The position numbers and the translations under genes are program-made. From positions 1 through 64,000 of the forward strand of contig JAFLCL010000006.1 in NCBI GenBank assembly GCA_017303575.1: a DNA stretch of 64,000 nt, written 5' to 3'. Below the pieces are notes generated by a model. That model was not told where the DNA came from. It worked only from the letters and a program-made list of their open reading frames with translations, and made no database searches. This document shows, piece by piece, positions 42,219-50,537 of this stretch. The stretch comes from Deltaproteobacteria bacterium. GTDB lineage: Bacteria; Myxococcota_A; Polyangia; Polyangiales; Sandaracinaceae. How positions within the stretch are numbered: position 1 is the first letter of the stretch; every line of letters begins with the position of its first letter.

Positions 42219-42901
42219 CGGTGCAGGACGGTAGGACGGACGTGCTGATCGTCGCAGCGGGAGCGCCTGATCTCATCGGCCTCCGGCCGCACCTCGGCGA
42301 CAAGCTCGAGGGCACCGTGCGCGGGCTCGTCATCCGCTCGAAGGTCGTCGGCTTCGGGCCCGGTGCCGCGGGCAGCACGACCACACGCGGCCTCCTCGCG
42401 CTCACACCGCGCGCCGTCGTCATGGTGGGCTCGTGCGGCGTCTACCCCGGCCTTCCCGAGTACCAGCCGCACGATCTCGTGGTGGCGCCACGCATCCTCG
42501 CGCTCGATCACGCGGTGATCCAGGGCGGCTCGGAGTGGCCGACGCCGATGGCCACAACGATCGAGACGAGCGCCGCCATGGTCGCGGGCCTGAGCAGCGG
42601 TCGCGTGCGCACCCACGTCGCCCCCGTCGCCTCGCCGCTCGCGATGACGCGCAGCGACTCGCTCGCGAGCCGCATTCCTTCGGTCGTCGGCGCGCACGTC
42701 GAGAACACCGACGTGTTCGGCGTCGCATGCGCCGCCTCGGGTGCGAACGTGCCCTTCGCCTGCGTGCTCGGGGTCTCGAACATCGTCGGCTCGACCGGCC
42801 GCGCCGACTGGCAGCAGTTCCAGCGCGAGGCGGTCACGCAGGCTGCCAACGCCGTGCTCGCGTGGGTGCACGCTGGCGCCGCAGGGTTGCCGTTCGGATG
42901 A
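42215..42901 (+). CDS. Phosphorylase-superfamily (futalosine hydrolase-like) nucleosidase
   Basis: 228 residues with the purine-phosphorylase/MTA-nucleosidase fold: VLIVAAGAPDLIGLRPHL, SKVVGFGPGAAGSTTTRGLL, AVVMVGSCGVYPGLP, and AHVENTDVFGVACAASGANV followed by VLGVSNIVG. The glycine-rich blocks match MqnB-type and MTAN enzymes, which cut N-glycosidic bonds, but the usual MEGAAVA signature reads ENTDVFGVA, so the catalytic acid has moved or is lost. Substrate is therefore open. The stop overlaps the start of a phosphofructokinase-like gene (ATGA), so the two are coupled. Confidence 0.75.
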   Translation: MTVQDGRTDVLIVAAGAPDLIGLRPHLGDKLEGTVRGLVIRSKVVGFGPGAAGSTTTRGLLALTPRAVVMVGSCGVYPGLPEYQPHDLVVAPRILALDHAVIQGGSEWPTPMATTIETSAAMVAGLSSGRVRTHVAPVASPLAMTRSDSLASRIPSVVGAHVENTDVFGVACAASGANVPFACVLGVSNIVGSTGRADWQQFQREAVTQAANAVLAWVHAGAAGLPFG

Positions 42902-44073
42902 GCTTTCCGTTCGTCCGCCTCAGCACTGCGCCGCGCGTCGAGCGAAGGCTCCTCGCGGTGTTCGATGGTGGCAACGCGCCCGGTTACTCGTCGGTCGCCG
43001 TCGCGCTCACGGAAGAAGGAACGCGACGCGGCTACGAGGTGTGGGCCGCGACGCAGGGCTTCCGCTCGCTCACCTCGCGCGCCACGAGCGAGCCGCGCGT
43101 GGAGCGCCTCGTCGTGGGTCGTGACGAGCGCTACCAGCTGCTCGGCCAAGGCATCCCCGCGCGCTCGATGGGGCGACGCGTGCTCGATCCGGGCTCCGAC
43201 TTCCGCAGCGAACGATTCGCCGCGTTCCACGAACGCGCGATCCGCGACGAGGCCGCGCGCACCTTTGCCGCGCAAGGCTTCACGCACCTCGTGTGCGTCG
43301 GAGGCAACGGCACGCTCGATGGTCTCCGCGCCTGGCTCGACTCGTACGTGGACGACGACACGGGACCTCGACCGCCGTGCGCGTTCATCAACGTCTCCAT
43401 CGACAACGACGTCGCGGGTGATCGAGCGCTGGGCTTCCTCACGGGCGTCGAGGCGGGCGCGACGATCGCGCGCGGGCTCTACGAGGACGCCTACACGCAC
43501 GAGCGCATCTACTTGCTCGAGATGATGGGAAACCGCAGCGGACGTCACGCGCTCCACTGCGGCGTCGGTGCGCGCGCGCACCTCGTGGTGCTGCCGTTCT
43601 TCAAGTTCCCCGAGGAAGTGCTGCGTGAAGTGGCGCAAGCGCTCGAGACGTCGTCGCACGCGCTCGTCGTGGTGGCCGAGGGCTACGAGGCCGAGCGGCG
43701 CAAGCGACAGCACCCCGACATGAGCGCCAGCGCGTTTCTTCGCATGCAGCTCGAGGCGTTCGGGCTGCGCGACAAGCCCACGCGTCGCGTGATCGCCGAG
43801 CCCTTCAGTCGCTACCTCCGTGGCGTGCGTCCCGGCTTCGCCGACGTCGCGAACGCCTACCTCAAGGCGAGCCTCCTCTTCGACGCGTTCGACGAGGGAC
43901 GCACCGAGATCATGCCGTACGTGCTCGCTGGCCACGACGTGGGCGTGCGGCCGCTCGATCAGCTGGCGCGTGAGGATCGCGTGGAGCGAGCCTTCCTGCC
44001 GCTCCTCGATCGCTTCGATCTGCCGCAGTTCCGTGCGTGGGTGCGCGCTCACTTCACCGCGGACGCGATCTAG
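42898..44073 (+). CDS. 6-phosphofructokinase-family protein with altered motifs
   Basis: 391 residues. PFK landmarks in order: LLAVFDGGNAPGYSSVAVAL (GGDAPG-like), GYEVWAATQGFRSL, HLVCVGGNGTLDGLRAWL (normally GGDGS), NVSIDNDVAGDRALGFLTGV (normally TIDND), and RIYLLEMMGNRSGRHAL (normally MGRxxG). The catalytic Asp of IDND is kept, but the Mg-binding Asp of GGDGS is Asn. It may use another phosphoryl donor or acceptor than ATP and fructose-6-phosphate. It is coupled by ATGA overlap to the nucleosidase-like gene, hinting at a sugar-nucleotide or ribosyl substrate. Confidence 0.8.
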   Translation: MSFPFVRLSTAPRVERRLLAVFDGGNAPGYSSVAVALTEEGTRRGYEVWAATQGFRSLTSRATSEPRVERLVVGRDERYQLLGQGIPARSMGRRVLDPGSDFRSERFAAFHERAIRDEAARTFAAQGFTHLVCVGGNGTLDGLRAWLDSYVDDDTGPRPPCAFINVSIDNDVAGDRALGFLTGVEAGATIARGLYEDAYTHERIYLLEMMGNRSGRHALHCGVGARAHLVVLPFFKFPEEVLREVAQALETSSHALVVVAEGYEAERRKRQHPDMSASAFLRMQLEAFGLRDKPTRRVIAEPFSRYLRGVRPGFADVANAYLKASLLFDAFDEGRTEIMPYVLAGHDVGVRPLDQLAREDRVERAFLPLLDRFDLPQFRAWVRAHFTADAI

Positions 44074-44092
44074 CGGCACCAGCCTCGTGCGC

Positions 44093-44710
44093 TCAGCGTG
44101 AGGCCTCGCGCGAGAGCGCGACCAGCAAGCGCTCTCGCGCCTCCCACACGGCATCCACGTCGAGCGAGCGCCCCGCGTGACGGCGAAGGACTCGCCACGC
44201 GGCCCAGTCCGCAGCGCCTTCCCCGCCACCTCGTGCGCGCGCGACCAGACCCACGGCGTAGGTCCACAGCCGCGCGTCGTCGCGGAGCGAGCTCGACTGC
44301 GCCACGAGACGAAGCGCTGCGTGGTCGACACGAAGACCTTCGTCACGACAGATCCGATGGAGGGCCTCGCGCGAGGCGCTGCCTCCGTGCCGCGCGCGTC
44401 GCGCATGCGAGGGCGCCGCGTGCCCCGGGCCGAGTCGGAGCTGGGCGTCGACTTCGCCACCGAGCTCGAAGCGGTGAACGTGAAAGGACGTGTGGAAGAA
44501 CGATCCCACGAGCGCTCCGAGCGCGTCGTGATCGGCAGCCGCCACGTCGTCGCACCAGCCGTGCGCACGAAGCCACGCTGCCGCCCGTCGACGGTCGAGC
44601 AGCGCCGACTCGGCTTCACGAGAGAGCACCGCTGCGTCGCTGAGCGCCGCACGCCCGAGGCCGAGGAGGATGGCGTACGCACGCTCGTGGAGCGCGAGGA
44701 CGCGCGCCAT
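44093..44710 (-). CDS. Hypothetical helical protein
   Basis: About 205 residues, mostly Ala/Arg/Leu-rich helices (LLDRRRAAAWLRAHGWCDDV, LVGSFFHTSFHVHRFELGG). I do not recognise a family, and no signal or membrane segment is clear. ATG at 44710 is used; a GTG at 44749 is possible. It converges on the PFK-like gene (19 bp) and follows the LytTR regulator in the same direction. Codon use fits a real gene. Confidence 0.5.
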   Translation of the reverse strand: MARVLALHERAYAILLGLGRAALSDAAVLSREAESALLDRRRAAAWLRAHGWCDDVAAADHDALGALVGSFFHTSFHVHRFELGGEVDAQLRLGPGHAAPSHARRARHGGSASREALHRICRDEGLRVDHAALRLVAQSSSLRDDARLWTYAVGLVARARGGGEGAADWAAWRVLRRHAGRSLDVDAVWEARERLLVALSREASR

Positions 44711-44810
44711 CACGGCGCGGCTGATGCGCTTCGAGTGGACGGTGTGCACGGGAACGACCTCGGGTCGAACGACACGCGACCGAGGTGCTCCTGACTGGCT
44801 TCGCCTTCGA

Positions 44811-45548
44811 TCAGGTGAGGCCGAGGCGGCGTCGGATTCGTCTCGCGGACTGGCGCGAGATCTCGACGCGGTCGCCGTTCTTCATGTGCGCGAGATAGCC
44901 GCCCGTCGGCTGTGGCTCGAGGCGCGCCACGTACGCGAAGTTCACCACCGCCTTGCGATGCACGCGCTCGAGCAGCTCGCCCAAGCGCTTCTCCAGATCG
45001 ACGAGCTGCATGTCGGTGACGTAGGCGCGGCTCGCGCCCGCCTCGCTGACGTGCACGTTCACCAGCGCGCCCTCGAGCACGGCGTGGCTCACGTCGTCGG
45101 GCGCCACGAGCACGATGCCCTTGCTCGTGTCGATCGCCAGCCGCGGCAAGGCCGAGGTGCCTCGGAGCTCGGGCGCCGGGCGCGCGGCGTAGTGCTTCTT
45201 CGCGCGCTCGATGGCCACGCGCAGGCGCGCCTCGTCGACGGGCTTGAGCACGTAGTCCACGGCGCCGAGCTCGAACGCCTTCACAGCGTGCTCGGGGTGC
45301 GCCGTCGCGAAGATCACGTACGGCCCGTCCTCGGGGATCTTCGCGCGCGCATCGAGGCCGCTCATCCCGCTCATCTGGACGTCGAGCATCACGACGTCGA
45401 CGTCGTCTTCGTCGAGCGCGGCGAGCATCGCCTCGGCGCTGTCGCGCTCGCCCGCGATCTCGACGCCCTCGATCGACGAGAGCAGCCGGTGCATGCGACG
45501 CCGCGCGGTGGCTTCGTCGTCCACGATCAACACTCGGAGGGCGGTCAC
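44811..45548 (-). CDS. LytTR-family response regulator
   Basis: 245 residues. The receiver (LRVLIVDDEATARRRMHRLL, VVMLDVQMSGMSGLDAR with the phospho-Asp, VIFATAHPEHAVKAFELGA-VDYVLKPV) is followed by a LytTR DNA-binding domain (GALVNVHVSEAGASRAYV, VHRKAVVNFAYVARLEPQ, HMKNGDRVEISRQSARRIRR). Such regulators bind paired direct repeats. GTG at 45548 gives the usual short N-terminus; GTG at 45572 would overlap the kinase stop. The partner kinase lies just upstream. Confidence 0.92.
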   Translation of the reverse strand: MTALRVLIVDDEATARRRMHRLLSSIEGVEIAGERDSAEAMLAALDEDDVDVVMLDVQMSGMSGLDARAKIPEDGPYVIFATAHPEHAVKAFELGAVDYVLKPVDEARLRVAIERAKKHYAARPAPELRGTSALPRLAIDTSKGIVLVAPDDVSHAVLEGALVNVHVSEAGASRAYVTDMQLVDLEKRLGELLERVHRKAVVNFAYVARLEPQPTGGYLAHMKNGDRVEISRQSARRIRRRLGLT

Positions 45549-45564
45549 GACCGCGAGTGTCGCG

Positions 45565-46602
45565 TCACGCACGACCGAACGGAAGGACGAACCTCGCCAC
45601 GGTGCGCCCGTCTTCGGTCGCGATGCGGAAGCTCGCGCGGACGCCGTAGGCCGCGACCAGACGCTTCTCGATCATCGCGAGCCCTTCGCCACCCTCGCGC
45701 GGCCCCTCGAACGCGCCCGGGTTCTCGATGCGCACCTCGGTCTCGTGATCGCTCGCCTGCACCACGAGGCGGACCGCGCCGCGGTGACCGCGTGCAGGCC
45801 CGTGCTTGTAGGCGTTCTCGATCGCGGGGAGGAGGATCATCGCGGGCACCTCACGCGAGAGGGCCTGTGCGTCCACGTCCTCGGCGAAGACGAAGCGCTC
45901 GGGATCGCGGGCCGCGTGCAGACGCGCGAGCGATCGCACGAGCGCCACGTCGCGCTCGAGCGGCCAGCTCGGCGTGCGGAGGCCCTCCATCAACGATCGC
46001 AGCATCGAGGACAGCTCGAGGATCGCGCGCTCGGCCGCGACCCCGTCTTCTCGGCAGAACTCGGCGATCGCGTTGAGCGTGTTGAAGAGGAAGTGCGGAT
46101 CGAGGTGCGCGCGGATCGCGAGCAACTGCGCGTGCTCGGCCTCGCGCAGGAGGACCTCGGTGCGTCGCTTCTCGCGCGCCAGCTCGAGCTCGAGCTCGAT
46201 GTCGCGGCCCAAGCCGAAGCCACCGACGAAGTAGAGGCCGAGCGAGACGAGCAGGCTCGAGTCGTCGGTGAGGAACGACGAGCGCAGATCGACGAGCTCG
46301 GGCAGTCCGATGCCCACCGCGCCGATCACCGAGGCGCCGAGCGCGCTGTAGGCGATCACGCGAAGGGGAAGCGGACCCTTCGCGCGCGCGCCGAAGAAGT
46401 AGCGGTAGCTCGTGGGCGCGAAGAGCACGAAGCCGAGCACCATCAGGATGCCGACCGGGAAGGCCCACCGCGACGGGCTCGGCGCCTGCGTCATCACGAT
46501 CGGGATCGCGAGCACGAGGATCGGCACGAACCTTCGCGGCTCCGCGAGCGCACGGAGCGTGCTCGCGAAGATCGACTCCTGCTCGGCGATGCCCTCGATC
46601 AC
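45565..46602 (-). CDS. LytS/YehU-type membrane sensor histidine kinase
   Basis: 345 residues. Four hydrophobic segments (about 27-45, 50-70, 80-100, 115-135) precede the His_kinase domain with HLDPHFLFNTLNAIAEFCRE (the phospho-His) and the ATPase segment ILLPAIENAYKHGPARGHRG, GGEGLAMIEKRLVAAYG. It should phosphorylate the LytTR regulator encoded next. The stimulus is unknown. The GTG has TAGAGT 6 nt upstream and no Shine-Dalgarno. Confidence 0.9.
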   Translation of the reverse strand: MIEGIAEQESIFASTLRALAEPRRFVPILVLAIPIVMTQAPSPSRWAFPVGILMVLGFVLFAPTSYRYFFGARAKGPLPLRVIAYSALGASVIGAVGIGLPELVDLRSSFLTDDSSLLVSLGLYFVGGFGLGRDIELELELAREKRRTEVLLREAEHAQLLAIRAHLDPHFLFNTLNAIAEFCREDGVAAERAILELSSMLRSLMEGLRTPSWPLERDVALVRSLARLHAARDPERFVFAEDVDAQALSREVPAMILLPAIENAYKHGPARGHRGAVRLVVQASDHETEVRIENPGAFEGPREGGEGLAMIEKRLVAAYGVRASFRIATEDGRTVARFVLPFGRA

Positions 46603-46608
46603 CCGCGC

Positions 46609-46614
46609 ACTCTA
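46609..46614 (-). promoter_or_regulatory. Putative leaderless -10 box TAGAGT (LytS-type kinase)
   Basis: On the minus strand TAGAGT, 6 nt, then GTG: identical in hexamer and spacing to the box before copA at 15722-15727. Confidence 0.45.
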
Positions 46615-46677
46615 CGAGAACCCGCGCGAACGTCGCGACCGCTCACCGACGCGACGCGACCGCCGAGCACGTCGGGC

Positions 46678-47778
46678 TCACCCGTCTTCGGGCGCGCGGC
46701 CCATCGAGCGGAGCTTCGCGGCGCGCGCGCGCTTCTTGTCCTTCGTGAACAGCGACAGGTACTCGACCTCGCTCTCCGCGACGGGAGGAGGCTCTTCGAG
46801 CTTCGAGACGGGGTCGTCGAGCAGCTCCTCGGCGAAGCGCCGCATCACGGGGCCCGTCGTCGCGAGCAGCGACTCGTCCACCGTGCGCGCGAAGCGGCCG
46901 AGCACGCGCGCGACGCGGCCACCGACGAACCCTCGCGTCGCAGCGTCGCGGTAGCTCGCGACCAGCGCGTCCGACGTGAAGCCGTGGTGGATGACGAGCT
47001 CGGCCGCCACGCGCAGCACCGACAGCGGATCGATCACGCCGTCCGACAGCAGCAAGAGCGCCGGCTGGAAGTAGTTGTAGAAGGGAAAGACGCGCTTTCC
47101 GAACTCGTCGAACGCGCTCGGCAACGACACGCGATCGAGGTGGATGAAGACGCGCTCGGCGCCTCCGCCTCGCGGCAGACGACCCGCGAGCCGAACGATC
47201 TGCGGCACGACATCGGGATACACGCCCGCGGCCTCGAGGACCGGCGTGAGGATCTTGGGCTCCACGCGGCCCGTCGAGAGGTCCGAGAACATCGTGTAGA
47301 TGAACGCGTCGGCCTCGGCGTCGTCGCCGAACATGTACTCGCGCGTGTCCGTCGGCATCTCGATGCGCGTCTCGAGCAGCGCCGCGAGCTTGTAGCCGAC
47401 CTGATCCTTCACGAAGCGGAAGCGGCCGCGGAGGATGTTCGTCAGCTGCGGCTTGAGCACGAAGCCGTCCCACCGGACTCCGTCGAGGCGCAGCTTCGCC
47501 TCGAGCACTTTGCGCAGCTGCGTGGGGCTGCCCGACACGATGTAGATGCCGTAGGGGTCGGTGCCCCGGATCTCGCGGAGCAGCGCCGCCGCGCCGGGCA
47601 CCGTGCGCTTGTCGCTCGCGGTCTCGAACGCGGTGCGCAGCAGATCCCGCACCGTGTCGAACTCGGTGCGCAGGTAGGTCTTGTCGAGATCCCACCGGTA
47701 CACGAGACGGTTCCTGTCGATGCGCCGCGCATCGCGGAGCGCACGGAGGTCGGCGAGCTCGTCGTCGGACTCGGTCAC
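46678..47778 (-). CDS. HAD-superfamily phosphatase, APP1/DUF2183-like
   Basis: 366 residues. The core has YRWDLDKTYLRTEFDTV (DxD nucleophile pair), GIYIVSGSPTQLRKVL (motif II Ser), a KxxxxK-like region KDQVGYKLAALLE, and REYMFGDDAEADAFIYTMF (motif IV acids). This order fits the DUF2183/APP1 phosphatidate phosphatase-like family; substrate unproven. The C-terminal 130 residues are helical. TATAAC lies 10 nt upstream of the GTG. It is 43 nt downstream of the calcineurin-type phosphatase gene. Confidence 0.7.
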   Translation of the reverse strand: MTESDDELADLRALRDARRIDRNRLVYRWDLDKTYLRTEFDTVRDLLRTAFETASDKRTVPGAAALLREIRGTDPYGIYIVSGSPTQLRKVLEAKLRLDGVRWDGFVLKPQLTNILRGRFRFVKDQVGYKLAALLETRIEMPTDTREYMFGDDAEADAFIYTMFSDLSTGRVEPKILTPVLEAAGVYPDVVPQIVRLAGRLPRGGGAERVFIHLDRVSLPSAFDEFGKRVFPFYNYFQPALLLLSDGVIDPLSVLRVAAELVIHHGFTSDALVASYRDAATRGFVGGRVARVLGRFARTVDESLLATTGPVMRRFAEELLDDPVSKLEEPPPVAESEVEYLSLFTKDKKRARAAKLRSMGRAPEDG

Positions 47779-47821
47779 GAGGGCAGCGTTATAGCGCGAC
47801 GGCCCCCGTCAGCGCGCGGCG

Positions 47822-48508
47822 TCACGCCGAGCCGACCTCGCCGGACGACAGCGTGATCCAGCCGCGCTCGATCAGCGTGCCCTCGAGGCGAGGCGAGAGG
47901 ATGACGAAGTGCGCGGCATCACCCTCGGGCGAAGCACCGACCGATCCGAGGCCGAGCACGCGCGTGTCGTCGAGCGTGCGATCGAACGCCACGTGCGAGC
48001 CCCCGACGGCGATGATGTCGGCGGGATCGCCACCGAGCAGCACGAGGAGCTCTTCGTCGTCGACGTCGAACGTGAGATCGACCGAGGGATCACGCGGCGA
48101 TCCGTGGCAGACGACGAGCTCGCGGCCATCGGCGAGCGGAAGACGGATCTGCTCGGGAAGCTTGGCGATCGAGCGAAGCACCAGCTCGCCGACCTTCTTG
48201 CGCGCATCGAGGAATTGCTCGCGCTTCTTCGCGTCTTCGTCGGTCTTGGGGACGAGCTTCTCGGGATCGAGTGTCGCCAGCGCGGTGTCGCTGAGACCTC
48301 GCACGAGCTGCGCCTTCTTCTCGCCCAGCCGGCGCCAGACGCCCAGCGGATCGTCGCCGCCGAAGAGGAGGTCGCCCGCCACGATGATGCGATCGATCTC
48401 GCGACGTGAGAGCTCGGCCAGCACCGCGTCGAGCGCGACGAGGTTGCCGTGGATGTCGGAGAGGATCGCGATCGGCCCGGTGACCACGTCTTTCTTGAGG
48501 CTCGCCAT
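47822..48508 (-). CDS. Calcineurin-like metallophosphoesterase
   Basis: 228 residues: AILSDIHGNLVALDAVL (DxHG), IIVAGDLLFGGDD (GD), LVVCHGSPRDPSVD and AVGGSHVAFDRTL are the metal motifs of the YfcE/MJ0936-like group. The usual GNHE/GNHD is replaced by VRGLSDTALAT, and the last motif GHTH by GGSH, so activity may be weak or unusual. Two insertions (90-110, 145-160) are charged. Cytosolic; substrate unknown. Confidence 0.8.
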   Translation of the reverse strand: MASLKKDVVTGPIAILSDIHGNLVALDAVLAELSRREIDRIIVAGDLLFGGDDPLGVWRRLGEKKAQLVRGLSDTALATLDPEKLVPKTDEDAKKREQFLDARKKVGELVLRSIAKLPEQIRLPLADGRELVVCHGSPRDPSVDLTFDVDDEELLVLLGGDPADIIAVGGSHVAFDRTLDDTRVLGLGSVGASPEGDAAHFVILSPRLEGTLIERGWITLSSGEVGSA

Positions 48509-48559
48509 GAGGGGCGAGCGTGTAGCACGGCCTCACCGCACAGCGCGGACGGAGCCCGG

Positions 48560-48565
48560 TATCCT
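48560..48565 (+). promoter_or_regulatory. Putative leaderless -10 box TATCCT
   Basis: TATCCT ends 8 nt before the ATG at 48574; no Shine-Dalgarno. Confidence 0.35.
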
Positions 48566-48573
48566 GTGCAGGC

Positions 48574-49107
48574 ATGCACCCGTCCTCGCACCTCGTCGGC
48601 ATCGTCACGTGCCTCGCCCTCGGCACGTGGGCACCCGTCGCGTCGGCCCAGACCCCGAGCGGAAGCACGTCGTGCGATCCGTCATGGCTCGTCGCAGGTG
48701 CGGTCTCGGTGCAGCACCTCGCCGTGACGACCCCTGCGTTCCCGGCGTCGCGCTGCGTGGGCGTGAACATCGGTCCGCTCGAGATCGCGGCGCCCGTGGC
48801 CGTTCCCGAGGCGAGCACGTGCGAAGTCGCGGTGCTCCATCGTCGCGTGATCGTCCAGAGCGAGCTCTGCGGCAACGACGTTCACTTCGAGCCCATCGTG
48901 CAGCTCGGCGTCGTGGTGCTCCGACGCCGTGGCGACGCCTGGACGAGGATCGCGAGCGGCATGCTCGACGTGGAGATCCCGAGCAGCGCGACGCTCGCCG
49001 CACGCGACACCGACGCCGACGGTCACGCCGAGCTCGTGCTCGACGGACGCCTCGTGCTCGCGATCGAGCGACGGCGGGTTCGCGTGCTCCGCACCGTCAC
49101 GCCCTGA
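48574..49107 (+). CDS. Small exported protein of unknown function
   Basis: 177 residues with a signal peptide (LVGIVTCLALGTWAPVASAQT). The mature protein is beta-rich with four Cys and ends in a segment DTDADGHAELVLDGRLVLAI that resembles a FG-GAP/EF-hand-like calcium loop. No family recognised. It is divergent from the metallophosphoesterase (65 bp) and followed after 52 nt by a transporter gene with its own -10-like box. Confidence 0.65.
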   Translation: MHPSSHLVGIVTCLALGTWAPVASAQTPSGSTSCDPSWLVAGAVSVQHLAVTTPAFPASRCVGVNIGPLEIAAPVAVPEASTCEVAVLHRRVIVQSELCGNDVHFEPIVQLGVVVLRRRGDAWTRIASGMLDVEIPSSATLAARDTDADGHAELVLDGRLVLAIERRRVRVLRTVTP

Positions 49108-49147
49108 TCGCGCTCGTCACAAAGCTGCGTCGATCGGCCGTCGCCGT

Positions 49148-49153
49148 TAGGGT
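49148..49153 (+). promoter_or_regulatory. Putative leaderless -10 box TAGGGT (AmpG-like)
   Basis: TAGGGT, 6 nt, GTG of the transporter at 49160; no Shine-Dalgarno. Confidence 0.42.
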
Positions 49154-49159
49154 CCGCCC

Positions 49160-50476
49160 GTGAGCGACGAGGCCCCGATCCCCGCGACGGCTCCGAGCGC
49201 GAGCGATGCGCCGGCGGACAAGCGCGCCCGCGAGCTCGGGTGGACGACGAGCGCCTACTTCGGCGAGGGCCTGCCGTACTCGATCCTCCACATGCTCCTC
49301 ACGGAGTACCTGACGGCGATCGGCGCCCCCGCCTCGGAGGTCGGCTACACGTCGTGGTTCCACGTCCCCGTCACGGCGAAGCCGCTGTGGAGCCCGATCG
49401 TCGATCTCATCGGCACCAAGCGCGGCTGGACGATCACGATGCAGCTCCTGATCGGGCTCGGCATCGTGGGGCTCGCGCTCTGGCTCGGCGCCGATCGCGG
49501 CGCGACCCACGCGGGACCGCCGAGCTGGATCGGCTTCTGGATCGTGCTCGGCGTGATCGCCGTGATGCACGCGATGCACGACATCGCGTGCGACGGCTTC
49601 TACATGATCGCGCTCGACTCGCGCGGACAAGCGCTCTACTCGGGCACACGACAGGCGGCCTTCCGCGCAGCGATGTACGTAGGCGGCGCCGCGCTCGTCC
49701 TGCTCGCCTCGCCCGAGCGTGATCTCGGTGCGTGGGGCGCAGCGGGCACCTCGCACTGGCAGCTCGCGTTCTTCGCCGCAGGCTCGCTCTTGATCGCGAC
49801 GGGGGCCACCAACGCGCTCGTGCTGCCGCGCGTGATCGAGCCCCACGCGATCAAGAAGGACGGAACACGCGAGCCCTTCTGGGCGACCTACAAGTCGTTC
49901 TTCACGCAGCCGGGCGTGATGCTCGTGCTCGGCTTCGCCCTCACCTACCGCCTCGGCGACACGATGACGTCGTCGATGTCGTCGGTGCTCCTGCGCGATC
50001 TCGGGGTGAGCCTCGACGAGCGGGGCCTCCTTCGATCGATCGCGCTCACCACCACCATCGCGGGATCGATCTTCGCGGGATGGCTGCTCGCGCGCGGCGG
50101 GCTCGAGCGCTGGCTCGTGCCGTTCACGTGGGTGATGGCGGTGCCTTGGTACCTCGTCGTCGCCGTCGTGCGGCCCCCGCTGTGGGGCATCGGCATCGCC
50201 GTCGTGCTCGAGCAGCTCGCGGGCTCGCTCGCGGGCACCGCGTCGACGGTGCTCCTCATGCGCCGCTCGCGGCGCACGTTCTCTGCCTCGCACTACGCGT
50301 TCTTCACGGCCCTCGTGTCGCTCGGGTCCACCATGTCGGGCGGCTTCTCCGGTCATCTCTACGAGCGCGTGGGTGCCGTGCCCTACTTCGCGCTCACGCT
50401 CGTCGCCTCGGTGCCCGCGCTGATCCTCGTGCGCTTGGTGCCGGTCGGTGGGATCGACGACGCCGCGGCGCGGTGA
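49160..50476 (+). CDS. AmpG-like MFS permease
   Basis: 438 residues with twelve hydrophobic segments. The opening motif TTSAYFGEGLPYSILHMLLTEYL and the loop GYTSWFHVPVTAKPLWSPIVD are characteristic of AmpG/acetyl-CoA transporter-like (PAT) proteins; helix 4 has MHAMHDIACDGFYMIALD. AmpG imports GlcNAc-anhydromuramyl peptides for cell-wall recycling; this one belongs to the same family but the substrate is not proved and no amidase or anmK gene is near. The GTG start is leaderless-type. Confidence 0.8.
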   Translation: MSDEAPIPATAPSASDAPADKRARELGWTTSAYFGEGLPYSILHMLLTEYLTAIGAPASEVGYTSWFHVPVTAKPLWSPIVDLIGTKRGWTITMQLLIGLGIVGLALWLGADRGATHAGPPSWIGFWIVLGVIAVMHAMHDIACDGFYMIALDSRGQALYSGTRQAAFRAAMYVGGAALVLLASPERDLGAWGAAGTSHWQLAFFAAGSLLIATGATNALVLPRVIEPHAIKKDGTREPFWATYKSFFTQPGVMLVLGFALTYRLGDTMTSSMSSVLLRDLGVSLDERGLLRSIALTTTIAGSIFAGWLLARGGLERWLVPFTWVMAVPWYLVVAVVRPPLWGIGIAVVLEQLAGSLAGTASTVLLMRRSRRTFSASHYAFFTALVSLGSTMSGGFSGHLYERVGAVPYFALTLVASVPALILVRLVPVGGIDDAAAR

Positions 50477-50537
50477 GCCTCTTGTCCGATTGTTGCGACG
50501 CCTTCTCCCGTTGCTGGCCATCGGTCACCCTCTCGGT

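Noticed and set aside
49160..50476. Beta-lactam resistance (AmpG-AmpR-AmpC) locus
   Set aside because: Only the permease family matches; no beta-lactamase or AmpR-type regulator adjoins it.
24205..50497. 15-mer TGTCCGATTGTTGCG present at both 24205 and 50483
   Set aside because: A pair of 15-mers is not surprising in 64 kb, and the two lie in different orientation with respect to the nearest genes, so no shared operator is supported.
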